From the NCBI RefSeq assembly GCF_049739465.1, contig NZ_JBMHHY010000006.1:248001-312000 (forward strand): a DNA stretch of 64,000 bases, given 5' to 3'. The DNA is from Embleya sp049739465. Its GTDB lineage: Bacteria; Actinomycetota; Actinomycetes; Streptomycetales; Streptomycetaceae. The notes under the pieces are model-generated. The model was not told the DNA's origin, did not search any database, and worked only from the letters and a program-made list of their open reading frames with translations. Shown piece after piece: positions 24,878-33,735 of the stretch. Position 1 is the stretch's first letter. Every line of letters starts with the position of its first letter. Made by a program: the position numbers and the translations under genes.

Positions 24878-27145
24878 TCAGCCCTTGTCGAGGTACTCCA
24901 CCCGCTCCGCGTCCAGGATGCTGGCCAGCGCGCTGCGCAAATCGTCGTGCTCGACCAGGTCCGGATCCCGCTCGATGATCGTGCTCGCCTCCTCGCGGGC
25001 GGCCACGATCAGTTCCTCGTCCCGGACCACCTCCAGCATCCGCAACGACGAGCGCGAACCGGACTGCGCGTCGCCGAGCACATCGCCCTCGCGGCGCTGT
25101 TCCAGGTCGATCCGGGACAGCTCGAAGCCGTCCAGGGTCGCCGCCACCGCGTCCAGCCGCTCGCGCGCCGAAGTGCCCCCCGGCATCTCGCTGACCAGCA
25201 GGGTCAGCCCGGGAGCACTGCCGCGGCCGACCCGCCCGCGCAGCTGATGCAACTGCGAGACGCCGAACCGGTCGGCGTCCATGATCACCATCGCGGTCGC
25301 GTTGGGCACGTTCACCCCGACCTCGATCACCGTGGTGGCGACCAGCACGTCCAGCTCGCCGGCGGTGAACCGGCGCATCACGTCGTCCTTGTCGTCCGGC
25401 GCCATCCGCCCGTGCAACACCGCGATCCGCAGCCCGGCCAGCGGTCCGGCGGTCAGCGCCGCCGCGACGTCGAGCACGGCCAACGGCGGCCGGCGCTCCT
25501 CGGCCGCACCGGCGGCATCCGCGCCGATGTCCTCGGGATCGTCCAGGTATGCCTCGGCCGGCAGATCCTCGTCCCGCCTGCTCTTCGCGGCCTTCTTCGC
25601 ACCGGCCTTCTTCTTGGCCTTCGGGTCGTCCTCCTCGTCGCCGATCCGCGGGCACACCACATACGCCTGATGGCCGTTCTCCACCTCCTCGCGCACCCGC
25701 TGCCAGGCCCGATCCAGGAAGTGCGGCTTCTCCTTGGCCGGCACCACGTGCGTGGCGATCGGCGACCGCCCGGACGGCAACTGGGCCAGGATCGAGGTCT
25801 CCAGGTCGCCGAAGACCGTCATCGCCACCGTCCGCGGAATCGGCGTCGCGGTCATCACGAGCAGATGCGGCGGTCGCTTCCCCTTGCCGCGCAGCGCATC
25901 GCGCTGCTCCACCCCGAACCGGTGTTGCTCGTCCACCACGACCAGTCCGAGGTCGTGAAACTCGACCTTGTCCTCGATCAACGCGTGCGTCCCGATCGCG
26001 ATCCCGGCCTCCCCGGTGACCAGATCGAGCAACGCGGCCCGCCGTGCGGGCACCCCCATCGACCCGGTCAACAACGTCACCTTGGTCCCGACCTCGGACC
26101 CCCCGAGCATCCCGGCCCCTTCGGCGAGCGGCCCGAGCATCTCCACGATCGACCGATAGTGCTGCTGCGCCAACACCTCGGTCGGCGCCAACAGCGCGGT
26201 CTGCCCCCCGGCATCCACCACGGCCAACATCCCCCGCAACGCGACCAACGTCTTGCCGGCCCCCACCTCCCCCTGGAGCAGGCGGTGCATCGGGTGTTCG
26301 GTGGCCAGGTCGGCTTCGATCTCGGCGCAGACCTGTTTCTGGCCGTCGGTGAGTTCGAAGGGGAGGCGGGCGTCGAAGGCGTCGAGGATGCCGTCGGGGC
26401 GGCGCGGGCGGGCCACCGCGGCTTGGGCTCGGGCGTCGCGGCGGCGCCGGGCCAGGGCGATCTGCAGGACGAATGCCTCGTCCCACTTGAGCCGGTCCCT
26501 GGCCGCGGTGACGTCGGCCCAGGAGGCCGGGCGGTGCACTTGGACGAGGGCCTCGGCCAGCCCCGGCATGCCGCGGCGCACGCGCATCTCGGCGGGCAGC
26601 GGGTCGCCGATCTCGCCGAGGGTGTCCAGCGCCATGCCGACACACTGGGCGATCTTCCAGGACGGCATGTTGGCCGCCGCCGGATAGACCGGGATCAGCG
26701 CGCCGGCGAACAGGTCCGCCACGCCGTCCTGTTCGTCCTCGCCGATCAGCTGGTAGTCCGGCCGGCTGAGCTGGATCACGTTGTTGAACCGGCCCACCTT
26801 GCCCGCGAACAGGCCGCGCCGGCCCGGTCGCAGCTCCTCCTCGCGCCAGGCCTGGTTGAAGAAGATCAGGGTGAGCTTGCCGCGCCCGTCGGTGACCTCG
26901 ACCTCCAGGAGGTTGCCGCGCCGGTTGCGGAACTGGCGCTTGCCCACCTTGGCGATCTCCGCCATCACGGTGACGTGCTCGTCCGGCTCCAGGCGGGAGA
27001 GGTCGGTCAGGCGCCCGCGCTCCGCGTAGCGCCGGGGGTAGTGGCGCAGCAGATCGCCGACGGTGTCCAGCTTCAGGGACTTGGCCAGGACCGTCGCCGT
27101 GCGGTCGCCGACGAGTTTCTTGAGCGGTTCGTCAAGGCGCGACAT
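24878..27145 (-). CDS. recG: ATP-dependent DNA helicase RecG
   Basis: Branch-migrating helicase that remodels stalled forks and Holliday junctions. About 755 residues from the ATG at 27145 (MSRLDEPLKKLVGDRTATVL). Wedge domain with OB fold in the first 250 residues (LLRHYPRRYAERGRL, VEVTDGRGKLTLIFFNQAW), motif I LLQGEVGAGKTLVAL, motif II VVVDEQHRFGVEQR, motif III VMTATPIPRT, and motif VI VGRGSAPGLTLLV-type end. A Lys/Ala then acidic insertion (KAKKKAGAKKAAKSRRDEDL and about 25 further residues) is present in helicase domain 2 before LRIAVLHGRM. Transcribed from the fakA-like gene side; ends 87 bp before the sigma factor. Confidence 0.96.
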   Translation of the reverse strand: MSRLDEPLKKLVGDRTATVLAKSLKLDTVGDLLRHYPRRYAERGRLTDLSRLEPDEHVTVMAEIAKVGKRQFRNRRGNLLEVEVTDGRGKLTLIFFNQAWREEELRPGRRGLFAGKVGRFNNVIQLSRPDYQLIGEDEQDGVADLFAGALIPVYPAAANMPSWKIAQCVGMALDTLGEIGDPLPAEMRVRRGMPGLAEALVQVHRPASWADVTAARDRLKWDEAFVLQIALARRRRDARAQAAVARPRRPDGILDAFDARLPFELTDGQKQVCAEIEADLATEHPMHRLLQGEVGAGKTLVALRGMLAVVDAGGQTALLAPTEVLAQQHYRSIVEMLGPLAEGAGMLGGSEVGTKVTLLTGSMGVPARRAALLDLVTGEAGIAIGTHALIEDKVEFHDLGLVVVDEQHRFGVEQRDALRGKGKRPPHLLVMTATPIPRTVAMTVFGDLETSILAQLPSGRSPIATHVVPAKEKPHFLDRAWQRVREEVENGHQAYVVCPRIGDEEDDPKAKKKAGAKKAAKSRRDEDLPAEAYLDDPEDIGADAAGAAEERRPPLAVLDVAAALTAGPLAGLRIAVLHGRMAPDDKDDVMRRFTAGELDVLVATTVIEVGVNVPNATAMVIMDADRFGVSQLHQLRGRVGRGSAPGLTLLVSEMPGGTSARERLDAVAATLDGFELSRIDLEQRREGDVLGDAQSGSRSSLRMLEVVRDEELIVAAREEASTIIERDPDLVEHDDLRSALASILDAERVEYLDKG

Positions 27146-27203
27146 GTCGCCCAACGCTACTGGGCGCCGGTGTCATCGGGCCCGCTCGACGCCCGCCGCA
27201 CGC

Positions 27204-28862
27204 CTACTCGACGCCGATGAGCAGCGGATACACCTCCTGGCCGCCCTCGTAGATCATCACGTCCACGCCCAACCGGGTGGCCCGCAGGTGGCGCTCCAAC
27301 GCGGCGGCCAGGCCCGGTGGGCAGGCGCTGCCGGTGACCAGGGTGACCAGTTCGCCGCCGCCCGCGAGCATCCGGTCCACCACCACCGTGCCGGTCTCGC
27401 GCTGGTCGTGGCCGATCACCGCGATGTCGCCCTCGATCACCCCGAGCACGTCGCCCGCCTGGCAGACGCCGGCCATCGTCCACGACTCGCGCACCGCCAC
27501 GGTGAGCGCGCCGTAGCGGGTGGCGCCGGCCGCCGAGGTCATCCCGACGATGTCCTGGTCGAAGCGCCGCCCCGGCTCGTGTACGGCGAGCGCGGCCAGG
27601 CCCTGGACGGCCGCCTTGGTCGGGATCACCTGCACCCGGATGCCGTGCGCCTGCGCCTGCTGGGCGGCCACCCCGGCCACCGCCTGGCAGTCGGCGTCGT
27701 TGGGGAGCAGTACCACCTCGCGCGCCTCGGTCCGGCGGATCGCGTCCACCAGCACGCCGGTGGACGGCCGCCGACCCGGACCGGCCTGTACGACATGCGC
27801 GCCGTTCTCGGCGAACAGCGTGGCCAGGCCGTCCCCGTGGGCGACCGCGACGATCCCGCGCGTGGGCGTCGGCTCGGGCGTCGAGGTGCCCACCAGGACG
27901 CGCTCCAGGTGGGTGATCCGGATCCGGTGCGGCCGGCCCGCCGCGATGCCCGCCTCCACGGCCGCGCCCGCGTCGTCCACGTGCACGTGCACGTTCCACA
28001 ACCCCTCGCCGCCGACCACCACGAGCGAGTCGCCGAGCGCGCCGAGCCGCTCGCGCAGCGCGGGCAGCGTGTGGTCGGGCGCGTCCAGCAGGTAGATCAC
28101 CTCGAACCCGGGCCCGGCGGCCGGCTCGTCGGCCTCGATCGGCCCGGCGTACGGGACCGGGACCGGGGTGTGCACCTGGTGCGGGTGGATCCGGTAGGCC
28201 GAGCGCTCCCCGGTGACCACCGCGAGCAGCGCGTCGAGCAGCACCGTCAGCCCGCGCCCGCCCGCGTCCACCACACCGGCCCGGCGCAGCACGTCCAACT
28301 GCTCCGGCGTACGCGCCAGCGCACCGCGCGCCGCCGTCGCCGCGGCCCGCACCACCGGCCGGATCTCCTCGCCCGCGCCCGCCGCCGCGTCGGCCGCGGC
28401 CCGGGCCACGGTCAACATCGTGCCCTCGACCGGTCGGGCCACCGCGGCGTACGCGGCGTCCGCGGCGGTCCGCAGCGCATGGGCGAGGGCGAGCCCGGCG
28501 GGCACCTCGCGGCCGGTCCGGACGGCGGCGGCCTGTTCGGCCTCCAGCCGCTCGGCCATCCCGCGCAGGAGCTGGCTGAGGATCACCCCGGAATTGCCCC
28601 GCGCGCCCATCAGCGCACCGTGCGCCAGCGCCCGGAACGTGGTCGGCAGATCCGGCTCGGGCAGCCCCGGGCCGAACAGCGCGTCGACCTCGCCGGTGCC
28701 CGATTCCAGAGTCAGGAACAGGTTCGTACCGGTGTCGCCGTCGGGCACGGGATACACGTTGAGGGCGTCGATCTCCTCGCGCGCTCGTCCCATCAGTTCC
28801 AGGGCGACGCGTCCCCAGCGGCGTACCGCCGGACCGTCCAGCTCTCCCAGCAGGCCCTGCAC
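27204..28862 (-). CDS. DAK2-domain kinase, YloV/FakA-like
   Basis: About 552 residues. The N-terminal DAK2 domain has the ATP-binding signature NVYPVPDGDTGTNLFLT and GARGNSGVILSQLLRG, as in dihydroxyacetone kinase-like and fatty acid kinase FakA proteins; the C-terminal two thirds is the YloV-type domain (LLPNDADCQAVAGVAA, VLGVIEGDIAVIG, ITLVTGSACPPGLA-like segments). FakA phosphorylates fatty acids bound to a DegV-type FakB; no degV gene is in this window. The GTG at 28862 is chosen for AGGAGG six bases upstream, rather than the 27-codon longer reading. Divergent from rpmB, upstream of recG: the order is conserved in many bacteria. Confidence 0.88.
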   Translation of the reverse strand: MQGLLGELDGPAVRRWGRVALELMGRAREEIDALNVYPVPDGDTGTNLFLTLESGTGEVDALFGPGLPEPDLPTTFRALAHGALMGARGNSGVILSQLLRGMAERLEAEQAAAVRTGREVPAGLALAHALRTAADAAYAAVARPVEGTMLTVARAAADAAAGAGEEIRPVVRAAATAARGALARTPEQLDVLRRAGVVDAGGRGLTVLLDALLAVVTGERSAYRIHPHQVHTPVPVPYAGPIEADEPAAGPGFEVIYLLDAPDHTLPALRERLGALGDSLVVVGGEGLWNVHVHVDDAGAAVEAGIAAGRPHRIRITHLERVLVGTSTPEPTPTRGIVAVAHGDGLATLFAENGAHVVQAGPGRRPSTGVLVDAIRRTEAREVVLLPNDADCQAVAGVAAQQAQAHGIRVQVIPTKAAVQGLAALAVHEPGRRFDQDIVGMTSAAGATRYGALTVAVRESWTMAGVCQAGDVLGVIEGDIAVIGHDQRETGTVVVDRMLAGGGELVTLVTGSACPPGLAAALERHLRATRLGVDVMIYEGGQEVYPLLIGVE

Positions 28863-29112
28863 GCCCACCTCCTGTACGAATCCGTTTGTGCGCGTCCCGT
28901 TCGCCGGCAGGCTATCGAGACGGGGAGCGGCAAAGCGGCCCACCCGGATGGGTTAGGCTTGCCGGGAAGCATGACGAGATCGGCTGATTGTGTATGCCCG
29001 GATAGGCCCGGGTTCGCGCATCGCCTGGTTCGTCGGTTACTCTTCTGCGGTTGTCCGGCATTCGGCCGGCACGTGTTCGTACGCAATTCCCATTCGTCTT
29101 TGGAGTGTTCCC

Positions 29113-29298
29113 GTGGCTGCCAACTGCGACGTCTGCGGCAAGGGGCCGGGCTTCGGCAACAGCATTTCGCACTCTCACCGCCGGACGCCCCGTCGCTGGA
29201 ACCCCAACATCCAGACGGTGCGCGCGATGGTCGGTGCCACGCCGAAGCGCCTCAATGTCTGCACCTCTTGCATCAAGGCGGGCAAGGTTTCCCGCTAG
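29113..29298 (+). CDS. rpmB: Ribosomal protein bL28
   Basis: A 61-residue protein starting at a GTG with GGAG eight bases upstream: (M)AANCDVCGKGPGFGNSISHS, then HRRTPRRWNPNIQTVR and RLNVCTSCIKAGKVSR. The two CxxC pairs of the zinc-binding L28 form are intact. A strong terminator follows within 20 bp. The 250-bp region shared with the divergent DAK2 gene holds its promoter. Confidence 0.97.
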   Translation: MAANCDVCGKGPGFGNSISHSHRRTPRRWNPNIQTVRAMVGATPKRLNVCTSCIKAGKVSR

Positions 29299-29314
29299 TT
29301 GCTCGACTGCTCGA

Positions 29315-29357
29315 CGCCGAAGGGCCGGTTCACCTCGGGGTGACCGGCCCTTCGGCG
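29315..29357. terminator. Bidirectional terminator between rpmB and thiD
   Basis: CGCCGAAGGGCCGGT at 29315-29329 pairs perfectly over 15 bp with ACCGGCCCTTCGGCG at 29343-29357. Located between convergent genes. Confidence 0.8.
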
Positions 29358-29409
29358 TGTCCGGAGAGCCGGCCCGGCCCCGGGTCGGCTTCCCGGGCCC
29401 GGGAAGGAC

Positions 29410-30210
29410 TCAGAACCGGTCCCGCCACCGCCACGCGTGGTCGACCGGCCCGATCCCCTCACCGAGCGGGAACCCGGCCCGGATCGCGCCGGTGACGTAT
29501 TCCTTGCCGGCGGCGACCGCGGCCGGCATCGAGTCGCCGAGCGCCAGCCGCGAGGCGATCGCGCTGGCCAGCGTGCACCCGGTGCCGTGGGTGTGTCGGT
29601 TGTCGTAGCGCGGGCTGGTGAACCAGTGCTCGTCGGTGCCGTCGAAGAGCAGGTCGGCCGCCTCACCCGCCAGATGCCCGCCCTTGACCAGCACCCAGCG
29701 CGGCCCGAAGGCCAGCACCGCCTCGGCCGCGTCGCGCATGTCGGCCCGCTCGCGCACCTTGTGGCCGGTCAGCAGCTCGACCTCGTAGAGGTTCGGCGTG
29801 ACGATCGTGGCCACCGGCAGCAGTCGGGTGCGCAGCGTCTCGAGCGCGTCGTTGGCAAGCAGCGTGTCGCCGTGCTTGGAGGAGGCCACCGGGTCGACCA
29901 CCACCGGCACCGCCACGTCGCCCAGCAGGTCGGCGACCACCGCGACCAGGTTCGGCGAGGCGAGCATCCCGGTCTTGATCGCCTGTACGCCGATGTCGTC
30001 CACGACACTGCGGAACTGGGCCCGGACCGCCTCCGCCGGCAGTTCCCAGTAGCCCTGTACGCCGAGCGAGTTCTGCGCGGTCACCGCCGCGAGCACGCTC
30101 ATCCCGTGTACGCCGTTGGCCAGCATCGTCTTCAGGTCGGCCTGGATCCCGGCGCCGCCACCGGAGTCGGAGCCGGCCACCGTGAGCACGCGCGGAGGAG
30201 TCTGCACCAT
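29410..30210 (-). CDS. thiD: Hydroxymethylpyrimidine/phosphomethylpyrimidine kinase
   Basis: Phosphorylates HMP and HMP-phosphate for thiamine pyrophosphate synthesis. 266 residues, ribokinase-like fold. ATG at 30210 (VQTPPRVLTVAGSDSGGGAG follows the initiator Met); the longer open reading upstream runs into thiL and is rejected. Motifs: GSDSGGGAGIQADLKT, VVDPVASSKHGDTLL, TPNLYEVELLTGHKV and the anion-hole/catalytic HTHGTGCTLASAIAS. It follows thiL by 34 bp in the same operon. Confidence 0.95.
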   Translation of the reverse strand: MVQTPPRVLTVAGSDSGGGAGIQADLKTMLANGVHGMSVLAAVTAQNSLGVQGYWELPAEAVRAQFRSVVDDIGVQAIKTGMLASPNLVAVVADLLGDVAVPVVVDPVASSKHGDTLLANDALETLRTRLLPVATIVTPNLYEVELLTGHKVRERADMRDAAEAVLAFGPRWVLVKGGHLAGEAADLLFDGTDEHWFTSPRYDNRHTHGTGCTLASAIASRLALGDSMPAAVAAGKEYVTGAIRAGFPLGEGIGPVDHAWRWRDRF

Positions 30211-30244
30211 GCCGGGCAGCCTATCCGGGCACCTTTCGGGTCCC

Positions 30245-31195
30245 TCAGCCGCGCCCGAAGTGGTCCCAGCCGCCCGCGAGTCCCGGATCGCGGCCGTCGA
30301 CGGTGACCCCGCTGCCCGCGTGTACGCGTCCGATCGCCCGCCAGCGGGCGGGCAGCGCGGTGCCCGCCGGGAACGTCGCGGCCAGCGCGTGGTCCTCGCC
30401 GCCGGTGAGCACCCAGTTGAGCGGATCGGCGCCAAGCGCGCGGGCCACGTCGCGCAGCTGCGCGGGTACGTCGAGCCGGCCGGACAGCACGTCGATCCGC
30501 ACGTCGGAGGCGCGCGACACGTGTCCCAGGTCGGCCAGCAGGCCGTCGCTGACGTCGATCATCGAGGTCGCGCCCAGGATCGCCGCGCCGGGGCCCGCCT
30601 CGTAGGGCGGTTCGGGCCGACGGTGTGCCTCGACGAAGGCGCGCGGCGCGCGATGCCCGTGGCCCAGGATCGCCAGCCCGGCGGCGGACCAGCCCAGCCA
30701 GCCCGCGACCGCGAGCACATCGCCGGGGCGCGCCCCGGAACGGACCACCGGGGCCCGGCCCTGGAGATCGCCGAGCGCGGTCACCGCGACGGTGACGGTG
30801 TCGCTGCCGACCACGTCGCCCCCCGCGACGCCGGCGCCGACCACGGCGCATTCGTCGCGCAGGCCGTCGTAGAGCTCCAGCGCCCATCCGGTGGGCAGGT
30901 CCGGCGGGCCGCACAGGCCGATCAGCAGCGCGGTGGGCACCGCGCCCATCGCCGCGACGTCGGCCAGGTTCTGCGCGGCGGCCTTGCGACCCACGTCGTA
31001 GGCGGTGGACCAGTCGCGCCGAAAGTGCCGGCCCTCGACGAGCAGGTCCATGGTGGCCACCACACGTCCGTCGGCGGCGGCGACCACGGCGGCGTCGTCG
31101 CCCGGCCCCAGGGACACGTACGGCCCCGCCGGCACGCGCGCGACCAGCGCCCCGATCAGGCCGAACTCGCCGAGATCGCCCAGCGTCCCGCTCAT
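30245..31195 (-). CDS. thiL: Thiamine-monophosphate kinase
   Basis: ATP-dependent kinase making thiamine pyrophosphate. 316 residues. LGPGDDAAVVAAADGR at the N-terminus (metal and nucleotide binding), DLLVEGRHFRRDWS, GRKAAAQNLADVAAMGA, VGAGVAGGDVVGSD, ISDGL-type MIDVSDGLLADLGH and GGEDHAL. All hallmark residues of ThiL are visible. The ATG start overlaps no other gene; about 165 bp separate it from the divergent Lrp-type gene. Confidence 0.95.
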   Translation of the reverse strand: MSGTLGDLGEFGLIGALVARVPAGPYVSLGPGDDAAVVAAADGRVVATMDLLVEGRHFRRDWSTAYDVGRKAAAQNLADVAAMGAVPTALLIGLCGPPDLPTGWALELYDGLRDECAVVGAGVAGGDVVGSDTVTVAVTALGDLQGRAPVVRSGARPGDVLAVAGWLGWSAAGLAILGHGHRAPRAFVEAHRRPEPPYEAGPGAAILGATSMIDVSDGLLADLGHVSRASDVRIDVLSGRLDVPAQLRDVARALGADPLNWVLTGGEDHALAATFPAGTALPARWRAIGRVHAGSGVTVDGRDPGLAGGWDHFGRG

Positions 31196-31361
31196 CGCCG
31201 CACTCCTGCCATGACCATCAGCCCTGATCCGCCTCGTTCACCGTGTTCGCCGGGTATCCATCGGCCCCCGCTGTGGTCGCCGAGCCCCCGCCGGGCCGAC
31301 AATGGTCGCAGCAGCGGGGATCATCTCAAGATCCCATCATCCTGCGCGCCGGGAGGCCGTG

Positions 31362-31598
31362 GTGGTACAGGCATACATCCTGATCCAGACCGAGGTCGGC
31401 CGTTCGGCTTCGGTGGCCCGAGCGATCGCCGAACTGCCGGGGGTGACCCGAGCCGACGACGTGACGGGCCCCTACGACGTGATCGTGCGCGCCGAGGCCG
31501 CCGACGTCGACCAGTTGGGTCGCATGGTGGTCGCCGAGGTGCAACGTATAGACGGCATCACCCGCACCCTCACCTGTCCGGTGGTCAACCTGGGCTGA
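31362..31598 (+). CDS. Stand-alone Lrp/AsnC ligand-binding (RAM) domain protein
   Basis: A 78-residue protein consisting only of the effector domain of Lrp/AsnC regulators: VQAYILIQTEVGRSASVARA, GVTRADDVTGPYDVIVRAEA, VAEVQRIDGITRTLTCPVV. There is no helix-turn-helix. GTG at 31362 has GGGAGG five bases upstream. Such proteins form multimers and may bind amino acids or modulate full-length Lrp regulators. Followed at 46 bp by the DUF3515 lipoprotein. Confidence 0.9.
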   Translation: MVQAYILIQTEVGRSASVARAIAELPGVTRADDVTGPYDVIVRAEAADVDQLGRMVVAEVQRIDGITRTLTCPVVNLG

Positions 31599-31644
31599 CC
31601 CCCGCGAGCCGGACGCCGCGCCCCTCGCGCCTAGGATCGAGGCC

Positions 31645-32151
31645 GTGCGCCTCTCTCGACTTCTCGCCTGCCTGCTTCCGGTCACCGCGCTCACGATCGC
31701 GGGGTGCGGCGACGGACCCGGCAGCGTCGAGGTCGCGGCACCGACGCCGGCCCCGGGCGCGGCGGCCGACGCGTGTCGCGCGCTGCACGACGTGTTGCCG
31801 GCGAAGGTGATGGACGCCGGGATGCGCCGGATGTCCCCGCAGTCCACGCTCACCGCCGCGTGGGGCGATCCGGCGATCGTGTTGCGCTGCGGCGTGGGGC
31901 TGCCGGCGTCGCTGCGCGTGGTGGATCCGAGCAAGGCCGGCTCCGAGCCGATCGACTCGGTCGAGGTGAACGGGGTCACCTGGACGTTCGCCAGGTTCGC
32001 CGACGGGGTGCGCTTCACCACGGTCTATCGCCGGGCCAACGTCGAGGTGACGGTGCCGAAGAAGTTCGCCGAGCCGGCCGCGCCGCTCGTCGACGTCGCG
32101 GACGCGGTCGCCCGGGCGGTGCCGACCACGCTGGACCTGTCGAACGCGTGA
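31645..32151 (+). CDS. DUF3515 lipoprotein
   Basis: A 168-residue lipoprotein: signal RLSRLLACLLPVTALTIAGC with lipobox IAGC, then a domain with ADACRALHDVLPAKVM and WGDPAIVLRCGVG, and VNGVTWTFARF. This matches the actinobacterial DUF3515 family, commonly next to ddl. Function unknown; the link to D-Ala-D-Ala ligase suggests a cell-envelope role. Convergent with ddl across 43 bp. Confidence 0.88.
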   Translation: MRLSRLLACLLPVTALTIAGCGDGPGSVEVAAPTPAPGAAADACRALHDVLPAKVMDAGMRRMSPQSTLTAAWGDPAIVLRCGVGLPASLRVVDPSKAGSEPIDSVEVNGVTWTFARFADGVRFTTVYRRANVEVTVPKKFAEPAAPLVDVADAVARAVPTTLDLSNA

Positions 32152-32194
32152 GGGGTGGCCGAGGCGTCGACCACCCCGCACGCGGGGTACGGCA

Positions 32195-33337
32195 CTAGCG
32201 CAGCAGCTGGTTCGGCCGGCGCAGCGCGGCCTGGATCAACCGGTCGACCAGTTCCGCGTAGTCGACGCCGGTGGCCTGCCACATGCTCGGGAACATCGAC
32301 ACCGGGGTGAAGCCGGGCATCGTGTTCACCTCGTTGATCACGAACTGCCCGTTCTCCAGCAGGAAGAAGTCCACCCGGGCCAGCCCCTCGCAGGACAGCG
32401 CCTCGAACGCGGCCACCGCAAGCCGCTGCACCTCGGCGGTCTGCTCCGGGCTCAGCGCGGCGGGCACGTCGAGTTCGGTGCCGTTGTCGGGGAGGTACTT
32501 GGCCGCGAAGTCGTAGAACTCGTGGTCGCCGCCGACGCGCACCTCGGCGGGCAGGCTGGCGCGCGGTCCGTCCTCGAACTCCAGTACACCGCACTCGATC
32601 TCACGGCCCGTCAGCATGCCCTCGACGATCACCTTGGGATCGTGTCGACGCGCCTCCTCGAGCGCCGCGTCCAGGTCCTCGATCCGGTGCACCTTGGTGA
32701 TGCCCATGCTCGAGCCCGCCCGGGCCGGCTTGACGAACACCGGGAAGCCGAGCGCGGACACCGCCGCGCGCACCGCGGCCGGATCACGCTCCCAGTCCCG
32801 GGGGCGGACCGTGGTGTACGGGCCCGAGGGCAGGCCGAAGCCAGCGAACACGGCCTTCATGTATTCCTTGTCCATGCTCGCCGCGCTGGCGAACACGCCG
32901 GAGCCGACGTAGGGGACCTGGGCCAGTTCCAGGAAACCCTGGAACGTGCCGTCCTCACCGTAGGGGCCGTGCAGGAGCGGGAAGACCACGTCGATCTCGC
33001 CGAGCAGCTTGGGCAGCACGCCGGGTTCGAGCATGGTGATCTCACGGGAGGTGGGGTCGGCCGCGAGCACGAGGGCCGCGGTGGACTCCGCGACGTCGGT
33101 GACCGTGGGCAACTCGTCGCCGCGGATCGCCAGGCGCGTCGGGTCGTCACCGACGAGCATCCAGCGCCCGTCGGTGCCGATGCCGATCGGCAGCACGTCG
33201 TACTTGGAGCGGTCGATCGCGGCCAGCACGCTGCCCGCAGTGACGCAGGAGATCGCGTGCTCGGAGCTGCGGCCGCCGAAGACGACCGCGACACGGGGGC
33301 GCGGAGTGAAGTGCGGGGTGGCGGAAACGTCGTTCAT
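32195..33337 (-). CDS. ddl: D-alanine--D-alanine ligase
   Basis: ATP-grasp ligase that makes the D-Ala-D-Ala dipeptide for peptidoglycan. 380 residues. RVAVVFGGRSSEHAIS at the N-terminus, PLLHGPYGEDGTFQGFLEL, VKPARAGSSMGITKV, and VNEVNTMPGFTPVSMFP at the metal site. In the omega-loop region I see nothing of the D-Ala-D-Lac type, but I did not model it. Divergent end faces a 390-bp gap containing a dispersed repeat. Confidence 0.96.
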   Translation of the reverse strand: MNDVSATPHFTPRPRVAVVFGGRSSEHAISCVTAGSVLAAIDRSKYDVLPIGIGTDGRWMLVGDDPTRLAIRGDELPTVTDVAESTAALVLAADPTSREITMLEPGVLPKLLGEIDVVFPLLHGPYGEDGTFQGFLELAQVPYVGSGVFASAASMDKEYMKAVFAGFGLPSGPYTTVRPRDWERDPAAVRAAVSALGFPVFVKPARAGSSMGITKVHRIEDLDAALEEARRHDPKVIVEGMLTGREIECGVLEFEDGPRASLPAEVRVGGDHEFYDFAAKYLPDNGTELDVPAALSPEQTAEVQRLAVAAFEALSCEGLARVDFFLLENGQFVINEVNTMPGFTPVSMFPSMWQATGVDYAELVDRLIQAALRRPNQLLR

Positions 33338-33580
33338 GGTCGGACGACCCTATCCCGGACTGTGTTCGAACGTCGGAATGCGGCCCCGGCGGGGTGGCGT
33401 CGCCGCGCGGGATCGGCCCGACCTGCGGCCGAGGCGGCCGCAAGCGCCGGCCGGGCCGACTTTGGGCCCCGCCGGCGCTCGGTGACAGGTCGACGAGCCG
33501 CTTGCCGATGGTGCGGTCGCCGGCACGCGAAGGCGGCTGTTCCCTGCTCGGGGTGGGCAGGCGCGGCGTCGACAGGCCAT

Positions 33581-33735
33581 CCGGCCGCCTCCTGGCGCGT
33601 CAGCGCCCACGACTTGATCGTCGACCGGTGATCGACGAGCGCAGCGAGGAGAGCGGCCGGAGGCCGCCCGGCGGCGCAGCCGCCACCGCGCGAAGCGCGG
33701 CAACAAGAGTTAGCCGCGCGGAGCGCGGCTAACGT
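33581..33735. repeat. Dispersed palindromic repeat, copy A (3' end of gpsA)
   Basis: The 391-bp gap between the ddl start and the gpsA stop holds no gene. From 33581 to about 33700 it is nearly identical to 52220-52345: shared words include GCGCGTCAGCGCCCACGACT, TGATCGTCGAC, GTGATCGACGAGCGCAGCGA and GGCGGCGCAGCCGCC. Palindromes GCGCGAAGCGCGGC and GCCGCGCGGAGCGCGGC follow. The gpsA stop codon lies inside the last palindrome, so the element ends the gpsA coding sequence and probably its transcript. Confidence 0.8.

Noticed and set aside
33338..33580. A short gene between ddl and gpsA
   Set aside because: Frames lack ribosome sites, overlap the dispersed repeat and show no third-position bias.
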